From: Sphingobacterium sp.
Lineage (GTDB): Bacteria; Bacteroidota; Bacteroidia; Sphingobacteriales; Sphingobacteriaceae
Assembly (NCBI GenBank): GCA_031253985.1
Contig: JAIRVH010000223.1
Coordinates: forward strand, 1-64,000
Length of the DNA stretch: 64,000 nucleotides
Direction: 5' to 3'
In this document: one piece after another, positions 1 through 8,251 of the stretch
How the letters are laid out: every line of letters begins with the position of its first letter
Numbering within the stretch: position 1 is the first letter of the stretch
Translations under genes and position numbers: made by a program
The notes under the pieces: model-generated
What the model was told of the DNA's origin: nothing
Seen by the model: the letters and a program-made list of their open reading frames with translations, nothing else
Database searches by the model: none

Positions 1-29
1 CCATTGGCATCTTTCACTTGTTGTCCCAT
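1..29 (-). CDS. possible 5' end of a minus-strand gene (partial)
   Basis: On the minus strand an ATG at 29-27 opens a frame reading MGQQVKDAN and runs off the window edge without a stop. The AT-rich stretch upstream is what a promoter region would look like. Only nine residues are visible, so no family can be named, and the frame may be chance. Confidence 0.3.
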
Positions 30-660
30 ATTAATTCTATATACTTAAATTGTTATTTAATTGATGTATTATGATAAAATAATTCTTAAAATTAGCTTAA
101 AAAAACATATTTCATACCAACCCACACTTTATTTATAAAATCGTGACAATTACCAATACAAAGCCCATTCGAAACCTAAAGAAATAATCCGAAAATGAAT
201 TATTCTTAGGATTCCACCATTCCATCTGACTGAAATTAAACGATTTTAGCTAAACTTCTTAACCCAAAAAACAAATTCCGCTAATTTTACTCAATATATC
301 AACATTCGAAAACTAATCCAAATTCCATCCAAAAAAAGTTTTTCTTTCTTTAAAATTGGTCAATTTTTCTTTTTCTATTTCCTGTAAATATGACAATAAA
401 ATTGGAAAATGGTTTTACGAGCACTACCTTTAGCTTAAAATTTAAATAAAAGCAATGAATGTATCGCTCATTTAATAAACCGACAGCTATTGGCCATTCA
501 CGTATCGATGGAAAAATAGCCTGCCCAAGGATAGTGCAACGACAAATTTTAACTGTATCACATACAGCCTAACATATAAAGTCTCCATAGCATTGCTAAA
601 AACGAAACCGGAAGTATCATAGTTTACATCAAAGAAAGTACCGAACAAATAATTATCTGA
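30..660. other. intergenic region, no gene recognised
   Basis: This AT-rich stretch has stops in all frames except a start-less open stretch of about 45 codons near 484-622 on the plus strand. No strong palindrome, terminator or TAnnTTTG box with a matching -33 element was found. It presumably holds the promoter of the hydrolase gene at 661. Confidence 0.5.
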
Positions 661-2520
661 ATGAAAAATACAATTTCGTACCTAACTTTATCGCTTTTAT
701 GCGCAAGCCAGTTACATGCTCAAACAGCTGCCGACTCGGCTTATGTTAGAGATCATTATGAAAAGAGCGAAGTAGCAATCCCGATGAGAGATGGCAAAAA
801 GTTGTTTACTGCTATCTATAGCCCAAAAGACAAATCCAAAAAGTATCCGGTTCTGCTCAATAGAACGCCCTATACGGTTTCTCCATATGGTCAAAACGAT
901 TATAAAAAAAGCTTGGGAAACTTCCCGACAATGATGCGTGAGGGCTATATTTTCGTCTATCAGGATGTGCGTGGCAAGTGGATGAGTGAAGGTGATTTTG
1001 AGGATATACGCCCGACTACACATAGCAAGGATAAAAAAGCAATCGATGAAAGTACGGATACCTACGATGCACTTGACTGGTTACAGAAGAATCTTAAAAA
1101 CTATAATGGTAAGGCTGGACTTTATGGGATTTCCTACCCGGGCTTCTATTCTACAGTGGGGCTCGTCAAAACACATCCCAGCTTGAAAGCAGTCTCTCCG
1201 CAGGCTCCGGTAACAGATTGGTATATCGGCGATGACTTCCATCATAATGGCGTATTGTTTCTTCAGGATGCATTCACTTTTATGTCAACCTTTGGTGTCC
1301 CGCGCCCTAAACCCATTACACCAGATCAATTTAAAAGCAAAATTCAGATCAAAGAAGCCGACAAATACAACTTCTTTTTAGAAGCAGGGACAGCACGGGA
1401 ACTCAAAGAGAAGTATTTTGGCGATTCTGTTCAATTCTGGAATGACTTGTTTAAACATCCCGATTACGACGATTTTTGGAAATCTCGTGTGATCACCAAC
1501 TCTTTACAGGAGGTGAAACCAGCAGTGATGGTCGTCGGCGGTTTCTTTGATGCAGAAGATGCTTATGGAACATTTAAGACCTACCAATCGATTGAGGATA
1601 AAAGTAAAAAAAACAACTCGATTTTAGTCGCAGGACCTTGGTATCATGGCGGCTGGGTTCGGGCAGAAGGAAACTATTTGGGTGATATCCAATTTGAGAA
1701 AAAAACCAGTATTACCTACCAGGAACAATTTGAACAGCCATTTTTTAAATATCATTTGAAAGGTGAAGGAAACTTCGCTCCTTCTGAAGCCAATATTTTT
1801 GTCTCAGGAACCAACGAGTGGAAACATTTCGAACAATGGCCACCTAAAAATACAGAAACAAAAAAACTCTACTTCCAACCGCAGGGAAAACTTGGATTTG
1901 ACAAAGTTCAACGTACAGATTCCTGGGATGAATATGTGACAGACCCGAATAAACCTGTTCCGCATCAGGGTGGGCTGATTCAAAACCGCACGCGGGAATA
2001 TATGGTTGATGATCAACGTTTTGCAGCTAGTCGCCCTGATGTTATGGTTTATCAAACGGAACCTTTGACAGAAGATCTAACGATTGTAGGGCCAATCAAA
2101 AACTTTCTCAAAGTCTCTTCAACAGGAACAGACGCAGACTATGTCGTCAAATTAATCGATGTCTATCCCAACGATGCACCAAGCTATCAGGGAAAAACAA
2201 TGGCCGGATACCAAATGATGGTACGTGGAGAAATCATGGCTGGGAAATACCGCAATGGTTTTGAAAAAGCTCAGCCGCTGACACCGGGAATGGTGGAAAA
2301 GGTGAATTTTGAAATGCCTGATGTTGCACATACCTTTAAAAAAGGTCACCGCATCATGGTTCAGGTACAGAATTCCTGGTTTCCTTTGGCAGAACGCAAT
2401 CCGCAGGTATTTTTAGCGCCTTACACCGCTACAAAAGCGGATTTCCGGAAAGCCACCCAACGGATTTTTCATGACGTGAACAATGCCACATACATCGAAT
2501 TTGCAATTCTCAAGGATTAA
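661..2520 (+). CDS. secreted CocE/NonD-type alpha/beta hydrolase (peptidase S15-like)
   Basis: This 619-residue protein belongs to the CocE/X-Pro dipeptidyl-peptidase (S15) family, serine hydrolases that cleave acyl esters, amides or N-terminal dipeptides. An N-terminal signal peptide ends near the sequence LHAQ, so it should act in the periplasm or outside. The nucleophile elbow GISYPG places Ser158; Asp297 (GGFFDAED) and His329 (GPWYHGG) are the likely rest of the triad. The C-terminal third is the expected jelly-roll X-Pro/CocE domain. The length is typical. It is a single gene, and a strong hairpin follows it. The substrate cannot be read from sequence: glutaryl-7-ACA acylase, cocaine-esterase-like and alpha-amino-acid ester hydrolase activities all occur in the family. 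Confidence 0.9.
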   Translation: MKNTISYLTLSLLCASQLHAQTAADSAYVRDHYEKSEVAIPMRDGKKLFTAIYSPKDKSKKYPVLLNRTPYTVSPYGQNDYKKSLGNFPTMMREGYIFVYQDVRGKWMSEGDFEDIRPTTHSKDKKAIDESTDTYDALDWLQKNLKNYNGKAGLYGISYPGFYSTVGLVKTHPSLKAVSPQAPVTDWYIGDDFHHNGVLFLQDAFTFMSTFGVPRPKPITPDQFKSKIQIKEADKYNFFLEAGTARELKEKYFGDSVQFWNDLFKHPDYDDFWKSRVITNSLQEVKPAVMVVGGFFDAEDAYGTFKTYQSIEDKSKKNNSILVAGPWYHGGWVRAEGNYLGDIQFEKKTSITYQEQFEQPFFKYHLKGEGNFAPSEANIFVSGTNEWKHFEQWPPKNTETKKLYFQPQGKLGFDKVQRTDSWDEYVTDPNKPVPHQGGLIQNRTREYMVDDQRFAASRPDVMVYQTEPLTEDLTIVGPIKNFLKVSSTGTDADYVVKLIDVYPNDAPSYQGKTMAGYQMMVRGEIMAGKYRNGFEKAQPLTPGMVEKVNFEMPDVAHTFKKGHRIMVQVQNSWFPLAERNPQVFLAPYTATKADFRKATQRIFHDVNNATYIEFAILKD

Positions 2521-2561
2521 TAACAAGCTTTAAAAGCGAGCCTCCTAGGAGCTCATGACAA

Positions 2562-2614
2562 AAGGCCACAGCAGACATCAGCAATAGCTATATGCCGATA
2601 GCTGCTGTGGCCTT
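2562..2614. terminator. bidirectional terminator between convergent genes
   Basis: Arms of 13 bases (2562-2574 and 2602-2614, AAGGCCACAGCAG and its reverse complement) are perfectly complementary. The hairpin lies between the hydrolase stop at 2520 and the stop of the convergent MFS gene at 2618, so it can serve both. Confidence 0.8.
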
Positions 2615-2617
2615 CAT

Positions 2618-3826
2618 TTAATCTTCCGCTACATACCTGTCTTCTCCGGCCTTCCATCCGGCAAACAATAAGAGTAAAATGCTTGCAGCGAGAAAATAAA
2701 ACGAAGAATTCCAGGTAGCATCTATTTCGTGTAGTTTACCGAATACCGGTGGACCAAATGCCGCAAGCAGATAACCGATCGATTGTGCCATGCCTGATAT
2801 TTTGATCGCATTAGCCGTTGATCTGGCCCTTAGGGTAAAGAAAAGAATGGACAGACTAAACGACAGTCCATTGGAAAGTCCCAGCAATATAGCGGCAACA
2901 TAAATTCCTTGAAGCTTGTAATGCCAAAATATAAAGATACTTCCCAGCATGCCTATAGCAACAAGACTTGCCAAAAGACGCTGATCCTTCATTCGATTTG
3001 CCAAAATAGGTCCAATGAACATAATGGGAATCATCGCAATCTGAATCAAAAACAGCAACCAGCCGGTATCTTTCGAAGGCATACCATAGTCGACCAGCAC
3101 CTTGGGCAGCCAAGAAATCAAGCTATAGTATACTAATGACTGAATGCCCATAAATAGGCTGATATACCAGGCTAATCGCGATCTAAAGATATGCCCAATT
3201 CCATTTGCTCCTTGTTTGTTTTTTGTTATAGTACGGACTTTCTGGCTACGCAGGCCATCAAAGAAGACAGCCAGAATAGATAACAATGCCAGGGTCACCC
3301 AGACACCCAAAGAGCCCCGCCATTCAAGTCCCGTCCACTCGCCCAATCGCAGACTGAAGCCCGAAGCAAAAGCAGCCGTCAGATTCATAGCAACTGCAAA
3401 AATCCCAGTCATCAGTCCGATCTGCTTCGGAAAATTGGTTTTAATATAGCCCGGTGTCACGACATTGCCAACACAGATCCCTAGACCGATTAAAAAAGAT
3501 CCCGTAAACAGCATCGGAATATTGCCCCATACCCGAAGTATTATTCCAGCACTCAACACGACTAAACCAAATAGTAAAAAACGATGCATCCCCTGTGTAT
3601 GGGAATAGCGGCTCACAGCAACAGAGCAGCTCGCAAACATAAAAAGCGGAATTGCCGTCAATAAACTGCTCTGAAAACTATTCAATTGTAAATCGTCACT
3701 GATCTGTCCGAGTACAGGACCCACCGCTGTAATTGGCGATCGTAGATTGGTTGAGACTAATATAACAACCAAGACGGATAACCAGCTCCAGGAGACAGCT
3801 GTGGGTATTTTTTCATTTTCTTTCAT
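2618..3826 (-). CDS. MFS transporter, CynX/NimT-like
   Basis: This 402-residue integral membrane protein has about 12 hydrophobic segments and reads like the CynX/NimT (cyanate permease, 2-nitroimidazole transporter) branch of the major facilitator superfamily. The opening TNLRSPITAVGPVLGQI is typical of that branch. It should move a small organic substrate across the inner membrane by proton coupling. It is divergent from an AraC regulator 90 bases away, a common arrangement in which the regulator controls the carrier. A 16-base palindrome lies between them. The substrate is unknown. Confidence 0.88.
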   Translation of the reverse strand: MKENEKIPTAVSWSWLSVLVVILVSTNLRSPITAVGPVLGQISDDLQLNSFQSSLLTAIPLFMFASCSVAVSRYSHTQGMHRFLLFGLVVLSAGIILRVWGNIPMLFTGSFLIGLGICVGNVVTPGYIKTNFPKQIGLMTGIFAVAMNLTAAFASGFSLRLGEWTGLEWRGSLGVWVTLALLSILAVFFDGLRSQKVRTITKNKQGANGIGHIFRSRLAWYISLFMGIQSLVYYSLISWLPKVLVDYGMPSKDTGWLLFLIQIAMIPIMFIGPILANRMKDQRLLASLVAIGMLGSIFIFWHYKLQGIYVAAILLGLSNGLSFSLSILFFTLRARSTANAIKISGMAQSIGYLLAAFGPPVFGKLHEIDATWNSSFYFLAASILLLLFAGWKAGEDRYVAED

Positions 3827-3876
3827 CCTAAAAACTTATCTAAACACTTGATGATCGGTTGCAAAGATATCCCTAG

Positions 3877-3892
3877 AAATTTAATTAAATTT
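3877..3892. promoter_or_regulatory. palindrome in the MFS/AraC divergent region (candidate operator)
   Basis: AAATTTAATTAAATTT is a perfect 16-base palindrome in the 90-base divergent spacer. TAAATTTG at 3886-3893 fits the TAnnTTTG -7 box for the araC-type gene, and TATCTTTG on the minus strand (3869-3862) fits one for the MFS gene. Neither has a well-spaced -33 element, and AT-rich palindromes can be chance. Confidence 0.4.
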
Positions 3893-3916
3893 GCCATTGA
3901 TTTAATTTAAAACGAC

Positions 3917-4696
3917 ATGAATCCTACCAATCATACATTGACAATTGAGCGTATCCAAAAATCTACCTTTGTCTGGTTTGAAGAAAACTGGATTCACGAC
4001 GACGAGTTACACAGTCATCGGAAAGGTCAGTTGATTTATGTTGAGCAAGGTTTTCAATACCTTACTGTCGCAGGAAAAATGTACCTACTCCCCCAAAATC
4101 ACGTTGCTTGGATTCCCTCAGGTGCATTACATAAGACCAACTCCCACTCGGAACGCATCAAGCTGATGGTCCTTTTTTTTGACATCACACAAGAAGATCC
4201 TTTTTTCAACCAAGTGCAGATATTTTCTGCACCAAAAGTATTACGGGAAATGATTTTATATACTGAAAAATGGTCAAAATTGATGGAAGAAAATCAACAG
4301 GAGAAAGCATTTCTAGGCGCATTGCTAAATGAGCTCCCCTATTTTGGCACACAATTGCTCCAATTGGAGATTACGCTCCCGCATGAAAATAGACTACAGA
4401 CTGTGCTCAATCACCTGCATGATCATTATACAGAAGCGATCAGAATGGATGAGATCGCGACCTTGTCTAATCTTTCTCTCCGAACAATTGAGCGTCTTTT
4501 TAAAAAAGAAACAGGCATGACACTTGCAAAATATCAACAATTGCTCCGCATTATCAAGAGCCTGGAACTTTTAAGCACAAAACAATTCACGATTTCTCAA
4601 ATCGCCTATAAAGTTGGCTATCAAAGCGTCCAAGCGTTTACCAATAGCTTTTATGCGGTGATGAAATATAGACCTTCGAGCTTTATAATGGACTAG
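3917..4696 (+). CDS. AraC-family transcriptional regulator with cupin sensor domain
   Basis: This 259-residue regulator has an N-terminal cupin-like ligand-binding half (HSHRKGQLIYVEQG at about residues 33-46) and a C-terminal pair of helix-turn-helix motifs (MDEIATLSNLSLRTIERLFKKETG, then ISQIAYKVGYQSVQAFTNSF at about 160-255). The split and length are normal for this family. It is divergently transcribed from the MFS carrier, which is its likely target. The ligand is unknown. The stop is followed by a palindrome and a small RNA-like unit. Confidence 0.9.
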   Translation: MNPTNHTLTIERIQKSTFVWFEENWIHDDELHSHRKGQLIYVEQGFQYLTVAGKMYLLPQNHVAWIPSGALHKTNSHSERIKLMVLFFDITQEDPFFNQVQIFSAPKVLREMILYTEKWSKLMEENQQEKAFLGALLNELPYFGTQLLQLEITLPHENRLQTVLNHLHDHYTEAIRMDEIATLSNLSLRTIERLFKKETGMTLAKYQQLLRIIKSLELLSTKQFTISQIAYKVGYQSVQAFTNSFYAVMKYRPSSFIMD

Positions 4697-4717
4697 TTTT
4701 GGCCCAGCTACAGGTAG

Positions 4718-4739
4718 TTTGTAGCTAAACAGCTACAAA
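4718..4739. repeat. inverted repeat with AGCTACAA arms, copy 1
   Basis: Arms TTTGTAGCT (4718-4726) and AGCTACAAA (4731-4739) are separated by four bases. The same arms recur at 48803-48822, again just upstream of the second small RNA-like unit. There is no T-run on the plus strand after it, so it is not an obvious intrinsic terminator. Confidence 0.6.
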
Positions 4740-4772
4740 ATTCAGGATGTTTTTAAAAAACATTAACGAATA

Positions 4773-4804
4773 TTTGCACGTGTGTAATATTTACACTATC
4801 TTTG
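4773..4804 (+). promoter_or_regulatory. Bacteroidota-type promoter of small RNA unit 1
   Basis: TTTG at 4773-4776, then 20 bases, then TATCTTTG at 4797-4804. This matches the Bacteroidota consensus (TTTG, 19-21 bases, TAnnTTTG) exactly. It predicts a transcript starting close to 4808-4812. Confidence 0.7.
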
Positions 4805-4807
4805 TGT

Positions 4808-4874
4808 CATCATAATTTAGGTTTATAATTGGTTATTTAAGGTTTTCATTCTCCCCGTTTGAAAACCTTTTTTT
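4808..4874 (+). ncRNA. putative small RNA, copy 1 (about 67 nt)
   Basis: The unit starts four bases after the -7 box and ends in an intrinsic terminator: arms AAGGTTTTC (4839-4847) and GAAAACCTT (4861-4869) followed by a run of T to 4874. The loop is pyrimidine-rich (CTCCCC). Its sequence is identical at 66 of 67 positions to 48882-48948; the only difference is T4838 versus G48912. Similarity stops upstream of this unit apart from the -7 box itself, which suggests that the transcript is what selection preserves. No start codon with a sensible frame is present. An attenuating leader for the gene at 5107 is possible for this copy, but copy 2 has no downstream plus-strand gene nearby. Confidence 0.65.
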
Positions 4875-5106
4875 ATTTCTTTTTACTGTCCGTCAAATTA
4901 TTTCGCCGCCCCGCAAACGTAATAAATATCTCCAGTCTTAAACAAAAGCAACTAATTTCCTGTTCTCGATAAATACAGTTTAAATTAATTCTCAAAAAAT
5001 TCAAGAAGTTATTTAACAATACCGTATTTTTAACACATATATTCGGATGAGACAGTCCATAAGAATAGAAAGGAATTTAAATATTGAAAAAGTAAACTAA
5101 ATATCT
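4875..5106 (+). other. AT-rich leader region before the NYN-LOTUS gene
   Basis: These 232 bases follow the small RNA terminator and precede the ATG at 5107. No clear -7/-33 pair or palindrome was found. It presumably contains the promoter of the next gene. Confidence 0.4.
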
Positions 5107-6429
5107 ATGGCAGAACACGGGGATTTGCAAATCGCAATACTAATCGATGCGGATAATGTATCTTATCGAAAGATCGAAGAGATTTTGAATGAAGTCAAAA
5201 GATATGGAATTCCGACCATCAAACGCATCTACGGAGACTGGACCAACCCTTATGTTGAAAAATGGAAGGACAAACTCCTTACCCACGCAATTACCCCCAT
5301 ACAACAATACAGTTATACCCAAGGCAAAAATTCTACTGACTCTGCATTAATTATTGATGCCATGGATATTCTGCATTCAGACCGAGTTGATGGGTTTTGT
5401 ATTGTATCCAGCGACAGCGATTTCACCCGACTGGCCACACGTCTACGGGAATCCGGTAAACTGGTAATCGGTATCGGCGAGAAAAAGACACCCAAACCCT
5501 TTATTGCCTCTTGCGATAAGTTCATCTATGTCGAAATTTTTGAAAAAAATCAAAAGAAAGAAACGGTCGCAAAGAAAAAGCAACAAACTCCACCCAAACC
5601 TGCTCCAGTTGACAATCCAACAAGTATTGCCGTATTAGACGAGGAGACTTTGGAACTTTTAAAGGACACCGTCGATGATACTGCAGATGAAAATGGCTGG
5701 GCTTTCCTTGGCGAAATTGGAAGTCTTTTCAATAAGAGGAAACCTGATTTTGATGCGCGAAATTACGGATACAACAAGATGTCCCACCTTTTCAAAGCCT
5801 ACAAGGAAGATTTTGAAATTGAGGAACGCAATACCGACAAATCGCGTATAAAACACTATTACATCCGTAATATTATTAAACGGCCTTTAGCAATGGCAAG
5901 CCCGGCTACAGCAGCGGAAACCGAGAACAAAACTCCTTCTACTCCTACTCCTTCCGTACCGCCTACAGAAACTGCGGGAAAAACTGCAAATCAAAACAAT
6001 AGAAAGAAAGGGCGCCAAGAGAAGAAACGTCAGGACACAACAAGTTCTGAACCGATACAAAACGAAGCGCCAAAAGTCCAGGAAATTCAGGAGCAAAAAA
6101 CAGAAACGGCAACCCCTACAGCTGACACTCCGCCCACGAACATGTTGTTTCCTTCAGAAGGCTACAAGATCACTGCAGATGACGTAAAAAAATCGCAAAT
6201 AAGGATTACGAAAGAATTTAAACCCCTATTCCCAACCAAATCCCAAAAATTAAGGATTATGATCAACGCTGGAGAATACGAATGTAATTTTACCTATCGC
6301 GGCAGAGGGTTTCATGTCCTTAAACTGGGAAAGGAGGCCGCTTCGCAACTTGGTCTTGCAGAAGGAATACAAATACAACTAGTCAAACTGAACGAAGTTA
6401 GCTTTAGCCTTCAAAATAAATCAGTTTAA
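5107..6429 (+). CDS. NYN (PIN-like) domain protein with OST-HTH/LOTUS domain
   Basis: This 440-residue protein has three parts. Residues 8-150 form an NYN/LabA-like PIN domain with the acidic signature ILIDADNVSYRKI near the start and SSDSDFTRLATRLRE near residue 100, the layout of metal-dependent RNases. Residues 170-260 resemble an OST-HTH/LOTUS RNA-binding domain (DTADENGWAFLGEIGSLFNKRKPDFDARNYGYNKMS and onward). After a low-complexity Pro/Thr/Lys linker, residues 345-440 form a small C-terminal domain of unknown role. NYN plus LOTUS proteins are known in bacteria and are thought to bind or cut RNA, but few have a defined target. It stands alone and follows a small RNA-like unit. Confidence 0.85.
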   Translation: MAEHGDLQIAILIDADNVSYRKIEEILNEVKRYGIPTIKRIYGDWTNPYVEKWKDKLLTHAITPIQQYSYTQGKNSTDSALIIDAMDILHSDRVDGFCIVSSDSDFTRLATRLRESGKLVIGIGEKKTPKPFIASCDKFIYVEIFEKNQKKETVAKKKQQTPPKPAPVDNPTSIAVLDEETLELLKDTVDDTADENGWAFLGEIGSLFNKRKPDFDARNYGYNKMSHLFKAYKEDFEIEERNTDKSRIKHYYIRNIIKRPLAMASPATAAETENKTPSTPTPSVPPTETAGKTANQNNRKKGRQEKKRQDTTSSEPIQNEAPKVQEIQEQKTETATPTADTPPTNMLFPSEGYKITADDVKKSQIRITKEFKPLFPTKSQKLRIMINAGEYECNFTYRGRGFHVLKLGKEAASQLGLAEGIQIQLVKLNEVSFSLQNKSV

Positions 6430-6457
6430 ATTTTATTAAGGGCTATTTTCCCCTGTA

Positions 6458-6502
6458 TGATAAGTTGATAGGACAATGTGTTATTGTCCTATCAACTTAT
6501 CA
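6458..6502. terminator. bidirectional terminator, 20-bp perfect stem
   Basis: The arms 6458-6477 and 6483-6502 are perfect reverse complements of 20 bases around a 5-base loop. They lie between convergent genes ending at 6429 and 6541. The stem is unusually long for a simple terminator, but no repeat copy was seen elsewhere in the window. Confidence 0.75.
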
Positions 6503-6540
6503 AAGCATTAAGCTGAAGGTTTGTCGTATTGAAATAACAA

Positions 6541-7206
6541 TTAGCGTCCACCCGCGAATTCCATTGTAAAGTGGTAGTTCTCATCGATGGCCATTGGCTT
6601 ACGGTCCACTTTACGAAAATCGCGTGCTTCTTCAGTCCATAGGAAAGGGTAAAACGAAAAAACCTGACTACCATTCAAGGATTTGACATCTTCACGCCAT
6701 TCTTTCCATTTGAATGTTTCATAAAACTGTCTGATATCCCCTTTCAATGTCCAAAAAACAAAGTCGGAATAACCACATTCCAAACTTTCCCATTGTAAGG
6801 TATCTTGCGCAAAATAATAGACCTGCCCGATAGCATCTCCCAGAGCACCTGCATTGATGGCAAAGTAACCACCCAAAACATCGTCGGCTATGAGTAGAAA
6901 TCCTCCTTTTTCGCCCTCCTTGTCAAAGCTCTTACCCTTATTCCACTCCATAATTCCGCGGTTCAGCTGCGGCGATCCAGAACCTAAAATCCGCAACCAG
7001 CCACCATCGATTAAAATACCACCAGTTTGATGAATAATGGCTCCCATGGGAGATTTTGTCGTAATTTGTGCCCTTAAAAGTTCCTCATCAGCCCGCTTAG
7101 GATTTTGAGGAAGCACTTCATATGAATTTGTCGCTTCCTTCAACCAGCCGTCAACCAGCTTCCATCCCGAATTACTTGTATCAATCAGTTCTTTTAGACT
7201 TTTCAT
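6541..7206 (-). CDS. DUF2625 family protein
   Basis: This 221-residue soluble protein reads as a DUF2625 family member, a conserved bacterial family without an established function. The recognisable parts are the opening KSLKELIDTSNSGWKLVDGW, the central GGWLRILGSGSPQLNRGIMEWN and the stretch FLLIADDVLGGYFAINAGA. There is no signal peptide or membrane segment. It is a lone gene convergent with the NYN-LOTUS gene and divergent from a DinB-fold gene. Confidence 0.8.
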   Translation of the reverse strand: MKSLKELIDTSNSGWKLVDGWLKEATNSYEVLPQNPKRADEELLRAQITTKSPMGAIIHQTGGILIDGGWLRILGSGSPQLNRGIMEWNKGKSFDKEGEKGGFLLIADDVLGGYFAINAGALGDAIGQVYYFAQDTLQWESLECGYSDFVFWTLKGDIRQFYETFKWKEWREDVKSLNGSQVFSFYPFLWTEEARDFRKVDRKPMAIDENYHFTMEFAGGR

Positions 7207-7409
7207 TTCTTGTGCTTTTATATGCTAAGATCAATTATCCTCCAACCAAACGGGAGGCTTCTTGTCCTTATCAATTTTGCCGAAATTACCACAATTCTTT
7301 ATCGCATCCAAATTACAGCTTGCACAAGAACGGATTGAAAAAAAATATTCATCGAAAACATGAACATAAAGATTAGGAACCTTGTCTCTATTTTAAGTAA
7401 TTTTAGGTT

Positions 7410-7940
7410 ATGCAACATGAATTAGAAAAACTCAGATACCCCATAGGTCGTTTCGCGATACCCGATGTAATTGACAGCCCCCTGTTGAATGACTGGATCA
7501 AGACAATTGCAGATTTTCCGGCTCGGTTAAAATCCGAAGTCGGCGACCTTACGGACAGTGCGCTAGAGAAGCGCTACCGTCCTGACGGCTGGACGATACG
7601 TCAAGTGGTTCACCATTGTGCCGATAGCCACATGAATAGCTTTGTGCGCTTCAAATTGGCCCTAACAGAAGAAGATCCAACCATCAAATTATATGAAGAA
7701 AAGTTGTGGTCCGAACTTCCCGACGCCAAAATAATACCTATAGAAAGTTCGGTAAAATTGCTCGAAGGCTTACATGAACGTTGGGTCATGCTGTTGAAAA
7801 GCCTTTCAGCCGAACAACTTGAAAGGGGTTTTATTCATCCAGTTACCAAACGATTAATTTCTTTAAAGGTCAACATAGGTCTATATGCATGGCATTGCAA
7901 CCACCACCTCATGCATATTGTCAACGCCAAAAATCATTAA
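7410..7940 (+). CDS. YfiT/BstA-like DinB-fold protein (putative metal-dependent hydrolase or thiol transferase)
   Basis: This 176-residue protein matches the YfiT/BstA branch of the DinB superfamily, four-helix-bundle proteins that bind a divalent metal through three histidines. The opening LRYPIGRF, the motif RQVVHHCADSH near residues 67-77 (first His) and HCNHHLMHI near the C terminus (the other ligands) are diagnostic. In Bacillus, relatives are called bacillithiol S-transferases. Whether this organism uses bacillithiol cannot be judged from the window. The length is typical. Confidence 0.88.
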   Translation: MQHELEKLRYPIGRFAIPDVIDSPLLNDWIKTIADFPARLKSEVGDLTDSALEKRYRPDGWTIRQVVHHCADSHMNSFVRFKLALTEEDPTIKLYEEKLWSELPDAKIIPIESSVKLLEGLHERWVMLLKSLSAEQLERGFIHPVTKRLISLKVNIGLYAWHCNHHLMHIVNAKNH

Positions 7941-7953
7941 TAGAAATCACAGA

Positions 7954-7998
7954 TATCGCAATGATCATTTCACTGCTAGTCAAAAGATCATTGCGATA
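7954..7998. terminator. terminator hairpin between convergent genes
   Basis: Arms TATCGCAATGATC (7954-7966) and its perfect reverse complement (7986-7998) flank a 19-base loop. It lies just after the stop at 7940 and before the convergent gene end at 8024. Confidence 0.7.
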
Positions 7999-8023
7999 AA
8001 TTTACTTCACTGCTGTAACTTTG

Positions 8024-8248
8024 CTAAAGCGACATCGCCCACAGAAACGCCAGCAATCCCGCAATCAGGAGCCCGATAAGGCCCGACAGCAAAAACGATA
8101 GAAAATAATACCCTACAGTGCGTGTTTTTTTCTTTACGAGATGCACAATACCCATCGTTAAGGTATAAACCCCTCCAAATCCAAAAAAAACAATCAGGAT
8201 CAAGTCGATGAGAATGCCACTAAAATCTATATTTGCAGATGATAACAT
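8024..8248 (-). CDS. small membrane protein, function unknown
   Basis: This 74-residue protein has two long hydrophobic segments (residues about 10-36 and 46-70) separated by a basic loop with KKKTRT. It starts 3 bases after the Sel1-repeat fragment stops, so it is probably the last cistron of the WG/Sel1 operon. No family is recognised. The frame is accepted because of its coupling and membrane-protein composition. Confidence 0.6.
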   Translation of the reverse strand: MLSSANIDFSGILIDLILIVFFGFGGVYTLTMGIVHLVKKKTRTVGYYFLSFLLSGLIGLLIAGLLAFLWAMSL

Positions 8249-8251
8249 GAG

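Noticed and set aside
484..622. Start-less open stretch of about 45 codons on the plus strand before the CocE-like gene
   Set aside because: It has no start codon, no family resemblance and no clear link to a neighbour. It is about the length expected by chance in one of six frames.
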